Of a stretch of DNA of 64,000 bases, positions 1 through 8,549 are shown piece after piece. This stretch comes from Chryseobacterium indologenes (GTDB lineage Bacteria > Bacteroidota > Bacteroidia > Flavobacteriales > Weeksellaceae), in the NCBI GenBank assembly GCA_016025055.1, contig CP065590.1, forward strand, positions 3,472,001-3,536,000, given 5' to 3'. The notes beneath the pieces are model-generated. The model made no database searches and had not been told where the DNA came from. It was given only the letters and a program-made list of their open reading frames with translations. The position numbers and the translations under genes were made by a program. How positions within the stretch are numbered: the stretch's first letter is position 1; every line of letters begins with the position of its first letter.

Positions 1-240
1 CAACGCTTTGCATTGTGCCAATTATTATATGTCGATGATGATGCCTGCGGTTATTTAATCATGTTGGTCAGCAGAAACTAAAATAGACCTCAATCATATA
101 AATTCCGGAAAAGAACTTGCTTAAGTTTGGGCTAAAGCCGATGAATGTTTACAAATTAAAAAACGGGCTAAAGCCCGTTCCAATTGATATTATTTGAGTG
201 ATGCACAAAGATGTTCTTTTAATGTACCCTTCTTTCTATC
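1..240. other. Left edge, no gene supported
   Basis: I see no gene in this stretch. A short open frame runs in from the left edge and stops near position 59, but it is too short to identify; it could be the end of a gene outside the window. Positions 162-179 form a perfect 8-bp stem (AACGGGCT, two-base loop, AGCCCGTT) and a related GGGCTAAAGCC lies at 129-139. It could be a small dispersed palindromic repeat or a weak terminator for the gene on its right; there is no strong T-tract. Confidence 0.4.
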
Positions 241-1263
241 TTAGTGCCTGTTATCACAATTAACTGTGAAATCTTTCTCATTCCTATTTAAAAAACTGAT
301 GCTGGGGCAGCCGAAATAAGGAGCAATAAAACCAAAGAATACAGGTGGTTTTCCCTTAAAGAGATAACCTGTCCATTGAAGGGTATTGGCACCATCGGTA
401 TCGATTCCGTTAAGAGGAGCTAGTTCTGCATCCATGCCTGCTGTTGTAATGGTTTTTTCAAATATTTTTTCGTTACGATCATTCACAACTACCAGTTGGC
501 GTTCACCGACCATACCATCTATCAGATAGTTTCGCAGATAATAGGTGAAATTCTCATAGGTTGCCTGGTAGCTTTGGGCTACCTTAAGTTTCGAATGGCT
601 AAAGTATTTTTCGGAAGCAGCCGCATCTGTTTTTTTCCATTTGATGGCTTGCATCTTATTTTCGATGAAAGGGTTTTTATTCCCGAAATAAGCTATTGCA
701 TTCTCATATTTGCTTCCGATGTCCTGTGGTTTTTGAGCTTCAATCTGAAATCCGACCATGTACGAGCTCGGATCCGCTTCTTCTCCCTCCATCGAATAAA
801 AATCTAAATAGGCAACCGCCTTCAGTTTGTTTAATGGGACCTTCTGCAATGTATTGAACTGATAATTATAAAGATATAGAGAGTCGTTCTCAGTAAGCTT
901 GAGACCGTCTAACATTTTTTTCCTGTGCTGAGGATCAAGTTCAATATAACGCATCTCATCAGGAGAAACATTTTTTTTGTTTTTAAAGGCTTCTTCCTGT
1001 ATCGGCTGTGGATCTTTGTAGATGTCTGATACGGAAACAAATACATCTAATAATACATCCTTTTGCCCCGAAGAACTGATTGTGATATTATAAATAGTAA
1101 AATCTTTATAATCAAATTTTTCTTCCGCAGCTTTTGTAGTCTTTACCGAATCATTTGAAGTGGTAACTACTGTTTCCGCCGTTTTTTTCTCATCCTTTTT
1201 GCAGCTGATAACCGCTAGTTGCGAAAATAAAAGCGCAAAACCAATCGTAATTTTCTTCTTCAT
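241..1263 (-). CDS. Hypothetical lipoprotein
   Basis: This 340-residue protein begins with a lipoprotein signal peptide: a lysine-rich start, a hydrophobic core, and a lipobox ending in Cys21 (VISC) followed by a Lys/Asp/Glu-rich linker. It is therefore probably anchored to a membrane facing the periplasm or surface. The body has no catalytic motif that I recognise. The gene lies 18 bases downstream of the aspartyl-protease-like gene on the same strand, so the two probably form an operon. The function is unknown. I am confident that it is a real gene because of its length, signal peptide and position. Confidence 0.8.
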   Translation of the reverse strand: MKKKITIGFALLFSQLAVISCKKDEKKTAETVVTTSNDSVKTTKAAEEKFDYKDFTIYNITISSSGQKDVLLDVFVSVSDIYKDPQPIQEEAFKNKKNVSPDEMRYIELDPQHRKKMLDGLKLTENDSLYLYNYQFNTLQKVPLNKLKAVAYLDFYSMEGEEADPSSYMVGFQIEAQKPQDIGSKYENAIAYFGNKNPFIENKMQAIKWKKTDAAASEKYFSHSKLKVAQSYQATYENFTYYLRNYLIDGMVGERQLVVVNDRNEKIFEKTITTAGMDAELAPLNGIDTDGANTLQWTGYLFKGKPPVFFGFIAPYFGCPSISFLNRNEKDFTVNCDNRH

Positions 1264-1281
1264 AAGTTGTATTCCTAATGT

Positions 1282-2135
1282 TTAATTTATTTTGTAATAT
1301 GGTTCTGAATAGTATCTGCTGGGTTTAATATAAGCCGTTTTTCTCTCTGCATCAAAGATCCAGACGAATCGACGAAGCATGTCGGCCCCGAAGTAGCTTA
1401 CATTTTGGGTTTTGAGTTCTCCCGCAAAAAAACCGACCGATATATTTTTGAAGACAAAATCTCCCAGCTTAAAGAAGGGAAGAATGGCCTGTTTGGTAAT
1501 AATACTTTGTCCGGCAGAGTTTTTCAAAGTTTTTTCCCCGATCACTTTCAGTTTTTTGTCAAGCTCTTTTTCCTCTGCAAAATCATTGCTGTAGAGTATT
1601 CCTCCTGAATATCCTGATTGCAGTGCAAAATATCCTTCCTGTTGTTGATGCCCGTCAACAACATTATCTGCCACGATATAGAACGCATCATGATCATAAA
1701 AAACAGGAACCGGCTGATATCCTTTCACATCAGGTAACGTATCATAAACCACAAATTGGTTATTATCGTAATCAATTTTAAAAGATTTTCCCTCAAAAGG
1801 GCTGTTCCTATCTTTCCGTCTGCCCCTTGTCCTGCCAATTGATTATCAGTAAAACGAATGTTTTGTACAGATAATTTTCCAAGTTCAACCGTATTTCCAT
1901 CACTGATTTCATCTTTGTTGAAAATGATGTGATCCGTTTTTCGTTGTTTTTCAGGAGAGATTGCTCCATCTTTCATGGCAATCTGAAACATCAGATCCAG
2001 TGAATCCTTTTTATTGACCAGGGTTTTTAGAATGATATTGTTACTTTTTGTGATCCTGAAGGGGATCGTCTGCTGGGCATTTATACCGAGAAATGCGGCC
2101 GAAAGTAAAACTAGGAGACTTGTTTTTTTGAGCAT
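1282..2135 (-). CDS. Aspartyl-protease-like secreted protein, frameshifted
   Basis: Two overlapping frames make one protein of about 284 residues. The first frame has a signal peptide ending near AQQ and continues to a GKIGTAL segment. The second frame continues with FEGKSFKIDYDNN and then a domain with GADMLRRF near the end, a layout seen in retropepsin-like (clan AA) proteins of Bacteroidota. The break is at the AAAA run at 1795-1798 (T4 on the coding strand). One extra T would read GTALFEGKS without a gap, so a one-base deletion is likely. I did not find a clean DTG catalytic triad, so proteolytic activity is an inference. It leads an operon with the lipoprotein gene downstream. Confidence 0.6.
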
Positions 2136-2376
2136 TATTGGGTGATTAGTGTATTAAAACCTTAAAATTACCCATTATCTTTGGAAAAGCAAATAATATA
2201 ACAAAATGGTTGAAAAAAACGTTGAAAATTACTTCGGAAACTATTTTTATAAAAATCGTAGCTGATGCTTCGGATTGCTGGTCTATCATAATAAATGGTA
2301 TACTGTACAGGCAAAAAAGTTATAAAAACTGTTTAAAGCGGAAAATGATTTTCAAAAATTGACTACTTTTAAACTA

Positions 2377-2889
2377 ATGAAAACCATCCATCAAAAAACG
2401 ATACAAACTCCGCTGGGAGATATGATTGCCTGTGCAGTTGATGAGGGAATATGCCTGCTTGAGTTTACGGACAGGAAGAATATTGAAAAGCAGTTAAAAT
2501 CTCTTTCAAAAACTTTACAGGCCGACATTACAGAAAAAGATCACCCTCATTTTGTACAGCTGGAAGAAGAACTGAAAGAATATTTCGATGGGAAAAGGAA
2601 TCGTTTTGAAGTTCCTCTGCATACTACCGGAACCGAATTTCAGGAGAAAGTCTGGCAGCTGCTCCGGGAAATTCCTATGGGAGAGATAAGAACCTATAAA
2701 CAGCAATCTGAGTTTTTGGGTAACCCAAAAGCAATCCGTGCTGTCGGAACGGCCAACGGAATCAATAAAATTGCTATTTTGATCCCATGTCACCGCGTGA
2801 TAGGGTCTAATGGCGAGCTGATAGGATATGCAGGAGGAATCTGGAGAAAGCAAAAATTATTGGAACTAGAGAAAGCTATTTTATTTTGA
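2377..2889 (+). CDS. ogt: Methylated-DNA--protein-cysteine methyltransferase
   Basis: This 170-residue protein is an O6-alkylguanine-DNA alkyltransferase. It repairs O6-methylguanine by transferring the alkyl group irreversibly to its own cysteine. The active-site motif PCHRVI is clear, with acceptor Cys138, followed by the usual GYAGG segment and the C-terminal WRKQKLLELE helix. The helix-turn-helix region (GEIRTYKQ ... AIRAVGTANGIN) is complete. I chose the ATG at 2377 over the upstream in-frame TTG at 2359, because the family starts just before the first beta strand. It has the length of the single-domain Ogt/MGMT type. The DUF2911 gene follows closely. Confidence 0.95.
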   Translation: MKTIHQKTIQTPLGDMIACAVDEGICLLEFTDRKNIEKQLKSLSKTLQADITEKDHPHFVQLEEELKEYFDGKRNRFEVPLHTTGTEFQEKVWQLLREIPMGEIRTYKQQSEFLGNPKAIRAVGTANGINKIAILIPCHRVIGSNGELIGYAGGIWRKQKLLELEKAILF

Positions 2890-2918
2890 TTTTTGTAATT
2901 TTAAGCAAAAATTTACAC

Positions 2919-3521
2919 GTGAAAAAGTTATTAGCAGCAATTTGCATATCAGTTTCAGCATTCAGCTTTGCACAGGATTACTCCGTACCTGCAGCAAGTC
3001 CACGCCAGAAAGTGGAACAGCAGTTTTCCATGTCTAAAATCTCTATCGACTACGGTAGACCCGGAGTGAAAGGACGTAAAATATTTGGGGACCTTGTTCC
3101 TTATGGTCAGGTTTGGAGAGCAGGAGCTAACTCTTCCACAAAAATCACATTTGGCCAGGCCGTGAATTTTGGCGGAAAGACAGTTCCGGCAGGAACTTAC
3201 GGATTATTCATCGTTCCTACAGAAAAAGAATGGAAAGTGATCTTGAATAAAGATTTCCAGCAATGGGGAGCGTATACCTATGACCCTAAACAGGATGTTG
3301 TAGATGTTACCGTACCGGTGAGCAAATTAGCCGACAAACAGGAATGGTTTGAAATTACCCTGAATCCTACAGACGAAAATTCCGGAAACCTAGTGATCAA
3401 ATGGGATATGGCACAGGCAGAAGTTCCATTGAAGCCAAATAAATTGGATACCGTTATTAAGATTTCTGATAAACTGAAAGAAATCAAGAAAATAGAATCA
3501 GATTCTACTAAAAAAAGCTAA
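2919..3521 (+). CDS. DUF2911 family secreted protein
   Basis: The protein has an N-terminal signal peptide (KKLLAAICISVSAFSFAQ) and a DUF2911 body with the typical pieces DYGRPGVKGRKIFG, YGQVWRAGANSST and VPAGTYGLF. It is predicted to be periplasmic or secreted, and its biochemical role is unknown. The open frame reaches back to a TTG at 2886, but the GTG at 2919 puts the signal peptide at the very start and is the better choice. It lies about 30 bases after ogt and 3 bases before the GNAT gene, so it is probably co-transcribed with both. The C-terminus is lysine- and serine-rich. Confidence 0.85.
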   Translation: MKKLLAAICISVSAFSFAQDYSVPAASPRQKVEQQFSMSKISIDYGRPGVKGRKIFGDLVPYGQVWRAGANSSTKITFGQAVNFGGKTVPAGTYGLFIVPTEKEWKVILNKDFQQWGAYTYDPKQDVVDVTVPVSKLADKQEWFEITLNPTDENSGNLVIKWDMAQAEVPLKPNKLDTVIKISDKLKEIKKIESDSTKKS

Positions 3522-3524
3522 ATA

Positions 3525-4061
3525 ATGAATTTTTCTATTCAGCCTGTTTTAGAGAATGATAAATTTCAATTAATCCCCTTACAGCAAGGGGATTTTGAAT
3601 CATTATACGAAGTAGCTTCCGATCCGAAAGTCTGGGAACAGCATCCCAATAAAGATCGGTATAAAAGAGAGGTCTTTGAAAGTTTTTTTCAGGGAGCGAT
3701 GGAAAGTAAAGGGGCTTTTAAGATTATTGATAAAGCAACCGGAGACGTATTGGGAAGCAGTCGCTACTATAACTTCGATGAAAATGACAGCCATATTTTT
3801 ATAGGATATACTTTTTATGGAACAAAATCCTGGGGAAAAGGAATCAATCCGCAGGTGAAAAAACTGATGCTGGATTATATCTTTCAGTTTGTCGATAAAG
3901 TTCATTTTCACATCGGGAAAGAAAATTTCCGCTCGCAAACAGCCCTGGAAAGGTTGGGAGGAAAAAAAATTGCCGAAGAAGAAGTCGCTTATTTTGCAGA
4001 ACCTACCCGGACTAATTTTGTCTACGAAATAAAAAAGGAAGATTGGAATGAAAAAATATAA
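3525..4061 (+). CDS. GNAT family N-acetyltransferase
   Basis: This 178-residue protein fits the RimJ/RimL-type GNAT acetyltransferases, which move an acetyl group from acetyl-CoA to an amine. Visible features are the N-terminal L-x-PL segment, GSSRYYNFDENDSHIFIGYTF in the central sheet, SWGKGINPQVKKLML as the acetyl-CoA binding loop and helix (family pattern R/Q-x-x-G-x-G/A), and NFRSQTALERLGGKK at the end. The substrate cannot be told from the sequence. It starts 3 bases after the DUF2911 gene and overlaps the cupin gene by 14 bases, which indicates translational coupling. Confidence 0.88.
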   Translation: MNFSIQPVLENDKFQLIPLQQGDFESLYEVASDPKVWEQHPNKDRYKREVFESFFQGAMESKGAFKIIDKATGDVLGSSRYYNFDENDSHIFIGYTFYGTKSWGKGINPQVKKLMLDYIFQFVDKVHFHIGKENFRSQTALERLGGKKIAEEEVAYFAEPTRTNFVYEIKKEDWNEKI

Positions 4062-4419
4062 AATTCAGCAATCTCCATTTATAGTTCCCACCACCGATGG
4101 AAAACTGATTGAAGAGCACTGGGGGAATTCCACCGGAAATGCTAATGTTTCTATTGCCCATATGGTAGCACCTCCCGATTGGAGCGAGCCTCACCAGACT
4201 CCTGAGTTTGATGAATTCACTTATATTATTTCAGGAAAAAAGCAATTTGAAATAGACGGAGAAATAGTAGTTCTTGAAAAAGGCCAAAGTATATGGATTG
4301 AAAAAGGAGCAAGAATAAGGTACAGTAACCCGTTTGCAGAACCCTGTGAATACCTTGCCATCTGTCTTCCTGCCTTTTCTATGGAATTGGTTAACAGGGA
4401 AGTGGAAGGAGTAGATTAA
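4048..4419 (+). CDS. Cupin domain protein
   Basis: This 123-residue single-domain protein has the cupin beta-barrel pattern. The first motif region includes HQTPEFDEFTYIISGKKQFEIDG, and the second region is GQSIWIEKGARIRYSNPF. Several metal-ligand positions of the classical cupin are not obvious, so a metal-dependent enzymatic activity is uncertain. It overlaps the GNAT gene by 14 bases and is the last gene before a hairpin terminator at 4507-4540. The function is unknown beyond a possible role in small-molecule binding. Confidence 0.8.
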   Translation: MKKYKIQQSPFIVPTTDGKLIEEHWGNSTGNANVSIAHMVAPPDWSEPHQTPEFDEFTYIISGKKQFEIDGEIVVLEKGQSIWIEKGARIRYSNPFAEPCEYLAICLPAFSMELVNREVEGVD

Positions 4420-4506
4420 CTAAAAGAATACAAAAGATCGGATCTGAAAACCGGTAAAACCCGCCTTTTATAAAAAATAGCCATCAGCAGTGAAATGATG
4501 GAATGA

Positions 4507-4540
4507 TAAAAAGCAATCTCAAAGCTGAGGTTGCTTTTTT
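4507..4540 (+). terminator. Rho-independent terminator after cupin gene
   Basis: AGCAATCTC and GAGGTTGCT form a 9-bp stem with one G-T pair around a short AAAGCT loop, followed by TTTTTT. It closes the ogt-DUF2911-GNAT-cupin run. Confidence 0.8.
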
Positions 4541-4641
4541 ATTTGAATGCCGATAAATACTATGTTTTTTGGCAAAATTAGTGCATGTGGTATATAATTA
4601 TTTTGTAAGTTCGCGCACTTAAAATTTAGCTTAAAAAAATT

Positions 4642-5034
4642 ATGAAAAACAATCTATCAATTGTGTTATTACTTGGGATTTCGCTTTCTGCAACTTCATG
4701 CGCAACCATTTTTACAGGCTCTAAAGATGCTATATCTTTTTCTTCTGCTCCCGAAGGTGCAAAAGTGATTCATAAGGGAATCGAAAAATGTGTGACACCA
4801 TGTACTGCTGATATCTCCAGATCATTGAGCAGGCAAACGGTCACCTTTGAAAAAGAAGGCTTGGTTACCAAAGAGGTAAAGCTTACAAAGACCTTTAATC
4901 CGGTAACGCTATTGAATATTCTTTTTGGTGGGGCAATAGGAGTCGGAATTGATGCAGCCACAGGTTCGCTTACCAAATATTCACCTAAAAAATATAATGT
5001 TGAGATGGAGGCTCAGCCGGCATCTATTCAGTAA
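4642..5034 (+). CDS. PEGA-like small lipoprotein
   Basis: This 130-residue protein has a lipoprotein signal peptide with a SATSC lipobox (Cys20), followed by an ATIFTGSKDAISF segment and a PEGA-like beta domain (SSAPEGAKVIHKG). A hydrophobic glycine-rich stretch (NILFGGAIGVGIDAATG) lies in the C-terminal half and may form a membrane or barrel-embedded hairpin. Proteins of this layout are common envelope lipoproteins in Bacteroidota with no assigned role. It stands alone, between a terminator upstream and one downstream. Confidence 0.85.
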   Translation: MKNNLSIVLLLGISLSATSCATIFTGSKDAISFSSAPEGAKVIHKGIEKCVTPCTADISRSLSRQTVTFEKEGLVTKEVKLTKTFNPVTLLNILFGGAIGVGIDAATGSLTKYSPKKYNVEMEAQPASIQ

Positions 5035-5042
5035 AAATAAAG

Positions 5043-5076
5043 AAGGCAAATTCGCTGGGTGCTGAATTTGCCTTTT
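5043..5076 (+). terminator. Terminator after PEGA-like lipoprotein
   Basis: AAGGCAAATTC and GAATTTGCCTT form a perfect 11-bp stem around a 10-base loop, with a T-tract on the plus strand. It lies between convergent genes and could stop transcription from both sides. Confidence 0.85.
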
Positions 5077-5126
5077 ACATTTTGAGTGCGGTTATTTCAG
5101 GGTGTTTACCTTCGAGGCATCATTGC

Positions 5127-5870
5127 TTATTTCAGGATTTCCTTTAAAAATAATAAAGTATGATTCCATGCTCTTTTAGCCATAACTTCATTATAGTCGG
5201 GAGATTTAGGATCTGTAAAAGTATGTTTTGAATGGGCATACGTAATGATCTGCCAGTCGGCATTACCTTCATTCATTTCTTTGATGAGGTTGTCGTAATC
5301 CTGCTGTGAGACACTTTTGTCATCGGCTGGATTTTCCACTAAAATTTTAGCGTTCAGTTTCTCGTTTTTCCTTGTCTGGTCTTTCCCCAGGCTACCGTGG
5401 ATGGAAACAACGCCTACAACGGGAAGTCCGCCTCTGGCAGATTCCAGAGCTCCTGTACCACCAAAACAATATCCGATGACTGCTGTCTTGTCAGCTATTG
5501 CTCCGTTTTTCTTTAGCTGCTCCAATGCCAGGGAGATCCTTTTCTGGTATTCCTGATAATTTTGCTTGTAATACCCTGAAGTTTTCGCGGCAGAATCATT
5601 GTCGGCAGGGATCTTTCCTTCCCCGTAAATGTCAGCAATAAAGGCAATGTATCCTTGTTTTTCGAGCTCTACAGCTGCCGTTTTTGCTTCCTCATCAATT
5701 CCTTTCCAGGCCGGAAGAATCAACACTCCCGGAAGCTTTTTGCCTGCATTGGAAGTGATTAAACCATTTAATTTTTGTGCGCCGTCCTGATAGGAAACGG
5801 TCTTAAGTTTTTGACCGAAAACTGTTCCTGAGGCCATAAGAATTGCGGTTAATAAAATTGAACGTATCAT
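5127..5870 (-). CDS. Dienelactone hydrolase family protein, exported
   Basis: This 247-residue alpha/beta hydrolase begins with a signal peptide (about residues 1-20, ending FGQ), so it probably acts in the periplasm or outside the cell. The nucleophile elbow is GYCFGG with Cys135, the Cys-type nucleophile of the dienelactone hydrolase family. The likely acid is Asp184 and the base is His216 in the KHTF motif. The substrate is unknown, since this family includes many carboxylesterases besides true dienelactone hydrolases. The gene is monocistronic and convergent with the lipoprotein gene to its left. Confidence 0.9.
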   Translation of the reverse strand: MIRSILLTAILMASGTVFGQKLKTVSYQDGAQKLNGLITSNAGKKLPGVLILPAWKGIDEEAKTAAVELEKQGYIAFIADIYGEGKIPADNDSAAKTSGYYKQNYQEYQKRISLALEQLKKNGAIADKTAVIGYCFGGTGALESARGGLPVVGVVSIHGSLGKDQTRKNEKLNAKILVENPADDKSVSQQDYDNLIKEMNEGNADWQIITYAHSKHTFTDPKSPDYNEVMAKRAWNHTLLFLKEILK

Positions 5871-6000
5871 ATTTTTTATTTTGTGTTGGGTTTTGCAACT
5901 TTCTTTAGTATCTGGATCAAGTTGAGCGGTATTGTTTTTTTATTGCGGAGCTAATTAATTGACTTCACAGTAACGGAAAAAAATATCTGATCAACAAAAA

Positions 6001-6040
6001 ATCCTCAACTAAATTAATGAAAAATAATGTAATTGAGGAT
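6001..6040 (-). terminator. Terminator of the HAD hydrolase gene
   Basis: ATCCTCAA and TTGAGGAT form an 8-bp stem with a 24-base AT-rich loop. On the minus strand the stem is followed by a T-tract (A-run at 5995-6000). Confidence 0.65.
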
Positions 6041-6063
6041 CTTACTATTTTGCGAAAAATACA

Positions 6064-6675
6064 TTAAATTTTTATCCCAAGACCTGTCAGTTCCTTTTCC
6101 AGATCAGTATCGGGCAGAACATGAATGGTATTAAAACCTAATGACTCTGCCATCTCGATATTTTTTTGATTGTCGTCTATAAATACCGATTCTTCAGCTT
6201 TTATCTGGTATCTTTCCAATAAGACATGCCAGATTTTCGGATCAGGTTTAATGAGTTTTTCCGTTCCTGAAACCACTATCTTTCCGTCAAACAATTGAAA
6301 AAAATCATAATTTTCCAGAGCATAGGGAAACGTTTCTTCAGACCAGTTGGTTAATCCGAATAAGTGATAATCTGTTTTTCTGAGTTTCCTCAGGACTTCC
6401 ACATTTTGAGGGATATCACTTTTTAGCATCACGGTCCAGTTGTCATAGAAAGCTCTGATCTCTTTTTCCCACTCAGGAAATTTCTTTACCTGGATTTCGG
6501 TTCCTTCTGCTAGGCTTCTTCCCCGGTCCTGTTCGATATTCCATTCGTCCTGGGCAATATTTTCCAGGAAATATTCCATTTTTTCATCATCATTAAAGTA
6601 GTCTTTAAAGAAATATCTGGGGTTCCAATCCATCAGAACGCCTCCGAAATCGAAAATGATGTTTTTTATATTCAT
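6064..6675 (-). CDS. HAD family hydrolase (YihX-like phosphatase)
   Basis: The 203-residue protein has the haloacid dehalogenase motifs in order: motif I FDFGGVLMDWN with nucleophile Asp9, motif II LTNWS, the motif III lysine in KLIKPDPKIW, and motif IV VFIDDNQKNI. The cap is the small helical type placed between motifs I and II. The layout matches sugar-phosphate phosphatases of the YihX/HAD-IA group, but the substrate cannot be assigned. It has its own terminator on the left, and a repeat-like intergenic stretch lies upstream. Confidence 0.9.
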   Translation of the reverse strand: MNIKNIIFDFGGVLMDWNPRYFFKDYFNDDEKMEYFLENIAQDEWNIEQDRGRSLAEGTEIQVKKFPEWEKEIRAFYDNWTVMLKSDIPQNVEVLRKLRKTDYHLFGLTNWSEETFPYALENYDFFQLFDGKIVVSGTEKLIKPDPKIWHVLLERYQIKAEESVFIDDNQKNIEMAESLGFNTIHVLPDTDLEKELTGLGIKI

Positions 6676-6715
6676 AATAATTAATATTGTTGTGAGTTAC
6701 TGCTATTTTTTATGA

Positions 6716-6766
6716 ACCACCCCGTCAAAAATTTTGTAAATTTTCGCCACCCCTCCAGAGGAGGGG
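6716..6766. repeat. Intergenic palindromic repeat-like element
   Basis: The stretch contains CCACCCCGTCAAAAATTTTG and then a perfect hairpin, CCCCTCC-AGA-GGAGGGG (6750-6766). From memory, similar CCACCCCGTC/CCCCTCC units recur in flavobacterial intergenic DNA, but only one copy was seen here, so calling it a dispersed repeat is an inference. Confidence 0.4.
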
Positions 6767-6823
6767 AATGATCACGTCTTCAGTTGTAATCGTTGTGAAA
6801 ACGGAAGTGATTTTATTTTTTAT

Positions 6824-7256
6824 TTATTCCGGTCTGTAAAACTGATACTGTCCGTCTTCATAATAAGCATTGATATGCTGAAGTCCATTGGTAAGAATAA
6901 TTTCCTTTGCTCCGATGATGGAGTTGTACCGGGCGGTCTGTTCAAATGTTTTCTCCGTCAGTTTGATATGGGGAGCTTTGCATTCAATCAGAATGACAGG
7001 TTCGGCTTTCTCCGTGATCAGAAGGTCAACTCTCTTTGTCAGTCCGTTTAAAACAATTTTTTTTTTCGGTGATCATTGCCGATGCAGAGTAGGATTTTAC
7101 CGTAAGATAATAGTGTATCCAGTGTTGTCTTACCCATTCTTCAGGCGTGAGCAGAAGATAAGTTTTACGAACCAAATCATAAATAAAAAACTTATCTTTG
7201 TCTTTCTTGAATTTAAAATCAAAAGTTTCCTGAAAATTCAGTTTTGGAAGTTCCAT
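6824..7256 (-). CDS. HsdR-N-type PD-(D/E)XK domain protein, frameshifted
   Basis: Read across one frameshift this is a protein of about 143 residues resembling the N-terminal nuclease-like domain of type I restriction subunit R. The first frame gives MELPKLNFQETFDFKFKK and LLTPEEWVRQHWIHYY. The second gives KRVDLLITEKAEPVILIECKAP, which holds the D-xn-E-x-K catalytic pattern, and ends FYRPE. The break is in a run of ten T at 7057-7066 (A10 on the coding strand). Nine A restore the frame as TEKKIVLNGL, so a one-base insertion is likely. No methylase or specificity subunit is nearby, so it is not a restriction system. Its start codon is only 7 bases from the divergent holA start. Confidence 0.8.
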
Positions 7257-7263
7257 TAATAAG

Positions 7264-8301
7264 ATGAAAGAATTAGATTTAATCCTCAAAAATATTAAAA
7301 ATAAAGAAGTTTTACCGATTTATTTTTTTCACGGAGATGAACCTTACTTTATTGATATCGCTGTAAAAGCCCTTGAGCACAACTTTCTGGAAGAAGATGA
7401 AAAAGCCTTCAACCAGACCGTTACCTATGGAAAAGATACCTCATACCAGGAGGTTCTTTCACTGGCAAGGCAGTTTCCGATGATGGGGGATAAGCAGGTG
7501 ATCATTGTGAAAGAAGCACAGGATCTTAAGTTCAATGAAGAGGAAAACAGGATTCTGGAATCTTATGTAGAAAACCCTGTACCTTCCACGGTATTGGTTT
7601 TTGCCCATAAACATAAAAAACTGGACAGCAGAAAAAAAGCCGCCAAATCTCTGGATAAAGCCAAAGCATTATTTCTTAGCGAATCTGTAAAGGATAATAA
7701 CCTTCCGAAATGGATTGCTGATGAATGTACTAAACTTGGCATCAAAACGGCACCTAATATTTCCCATCTTTTAGCAGAATACCTTGGCAATGATCTTTCC
7801 AGAATTGCTAATGAACTGAATAAGCTGAAAATTATTCTTAAAGAAGGGGAGGTTCTTGACGGTGCCATTGTAGAAAATCATATCGGAATCAGTAAAGAAT
7901 ACAATGTTTTTGAACTTCAAAAAGCATTGGGAACAAAAAATGCCAATGCCGCCTTTAAAATTGCCCACTTTATGGGTAAGAATCCCAAAAACAATCCGTT
8001 TGTGATGATGCTGGCAAGCCTTTACAATTACTTTTCAAATGTTATTATTTATCAGACCATGGCCGGGCAGCCGCCACAGGTTATTGCTTCCCAAATGGGC
8101 GTGAATCCTTATTTTATAAAGGATTATGCAGAAAGTGCCAGATTATATCCTTTAAAACATGCGACAAGGGTCATTTCTATCTTACGGGAGTTTGATATGA
8201 AAGGAAAAGGACTTGGCGCAGTGAATATGAGCGAAGCAGAATTGATTAAAGAGCTGGTATATAAGATCATTAATGTGGACAAGATTAAAATGAAAGTTTA
8301 A
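7264..8301 (+). CDS. holA: DNA polymerase III subunit delta
   Basis: This 345-residue protein is the delta subunit of the clamp loader, which opens the beta clamp for loading onto primed DNA. It has the usual layout: an N-terminal LPIYFFHGDEPYFID strand and loop, a middle region with QFPMMGDKQVIIVKEAQ, the LLAEYLGNDLSRIANELNKLK helices, and a C-terminal collar domain with GKNPKNNPFVMMLASLYNYFSN. The length is normal for the family. The start codon lies 7 bases from the start of the HsdR-N-like gene on the other strand, so its promoter must overlap that gene. Confidence 0.93.
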   Translation: MKELDLILKNIKNKEVLPIYFFHGDEPYFIDIAVKALEHNFLEEDEKAFNQTVTYGKDTSYQEVLSLARQFPMMGDKQVIIVKEAQDLKFNEEENRILESYVENPVPSTVLVFAHKHKKLDSRKKAAKSLDKAKALFLSESVKDNNLPKWIADECTKLGIKTAPNISHLLAEYLGNDLSRIANELNKLKIILKEGEVLDGAIVENHIGISKEYNVFELQKALGTKNANAAFKIAHFMGKNPKNNPFVMMLASLYNYFSNVIIYQTMAGQPPQVIASQMGVNPYFIKDYAESARLYPLKHATRVISILREFDMKGKGLGAVNMSEAELIKELVYKIINVDKIKMKV

Positions 8302-8549
8302 TTGAAGTGGAAAATGGAGAAGTGAAAGTTGAAAATGACTAGGAGATGGGATAGAGTATAAGGCTGTGTAAGCAACATTTTGATCTCTTATACTTTGAGC
8401 GCTAGGCTTTTAATTTTCGCATATAAAACTCAATTGAGAATTCGCATATCTCTTATTGACAAGTATCATTAAAATAACTTTAAAAAGCAATTAAAAATTA
8501 CGAAATTAGCAGTCTTAATTTAATTAAATCTTTTTCGAACAAGTACATT

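Noticed and set aside
496..807. 103-codon plus-strand ORF
   Set aside because: It is antisense to the lipoprotein gene, which has a clear signal peptide and lipobox.
6824..7256. Part of a type I restriction-modification system
   Set aside because: Only the HsdR-N-like domain is present; there is no helicase part, methylase or specificity subunit nearby.
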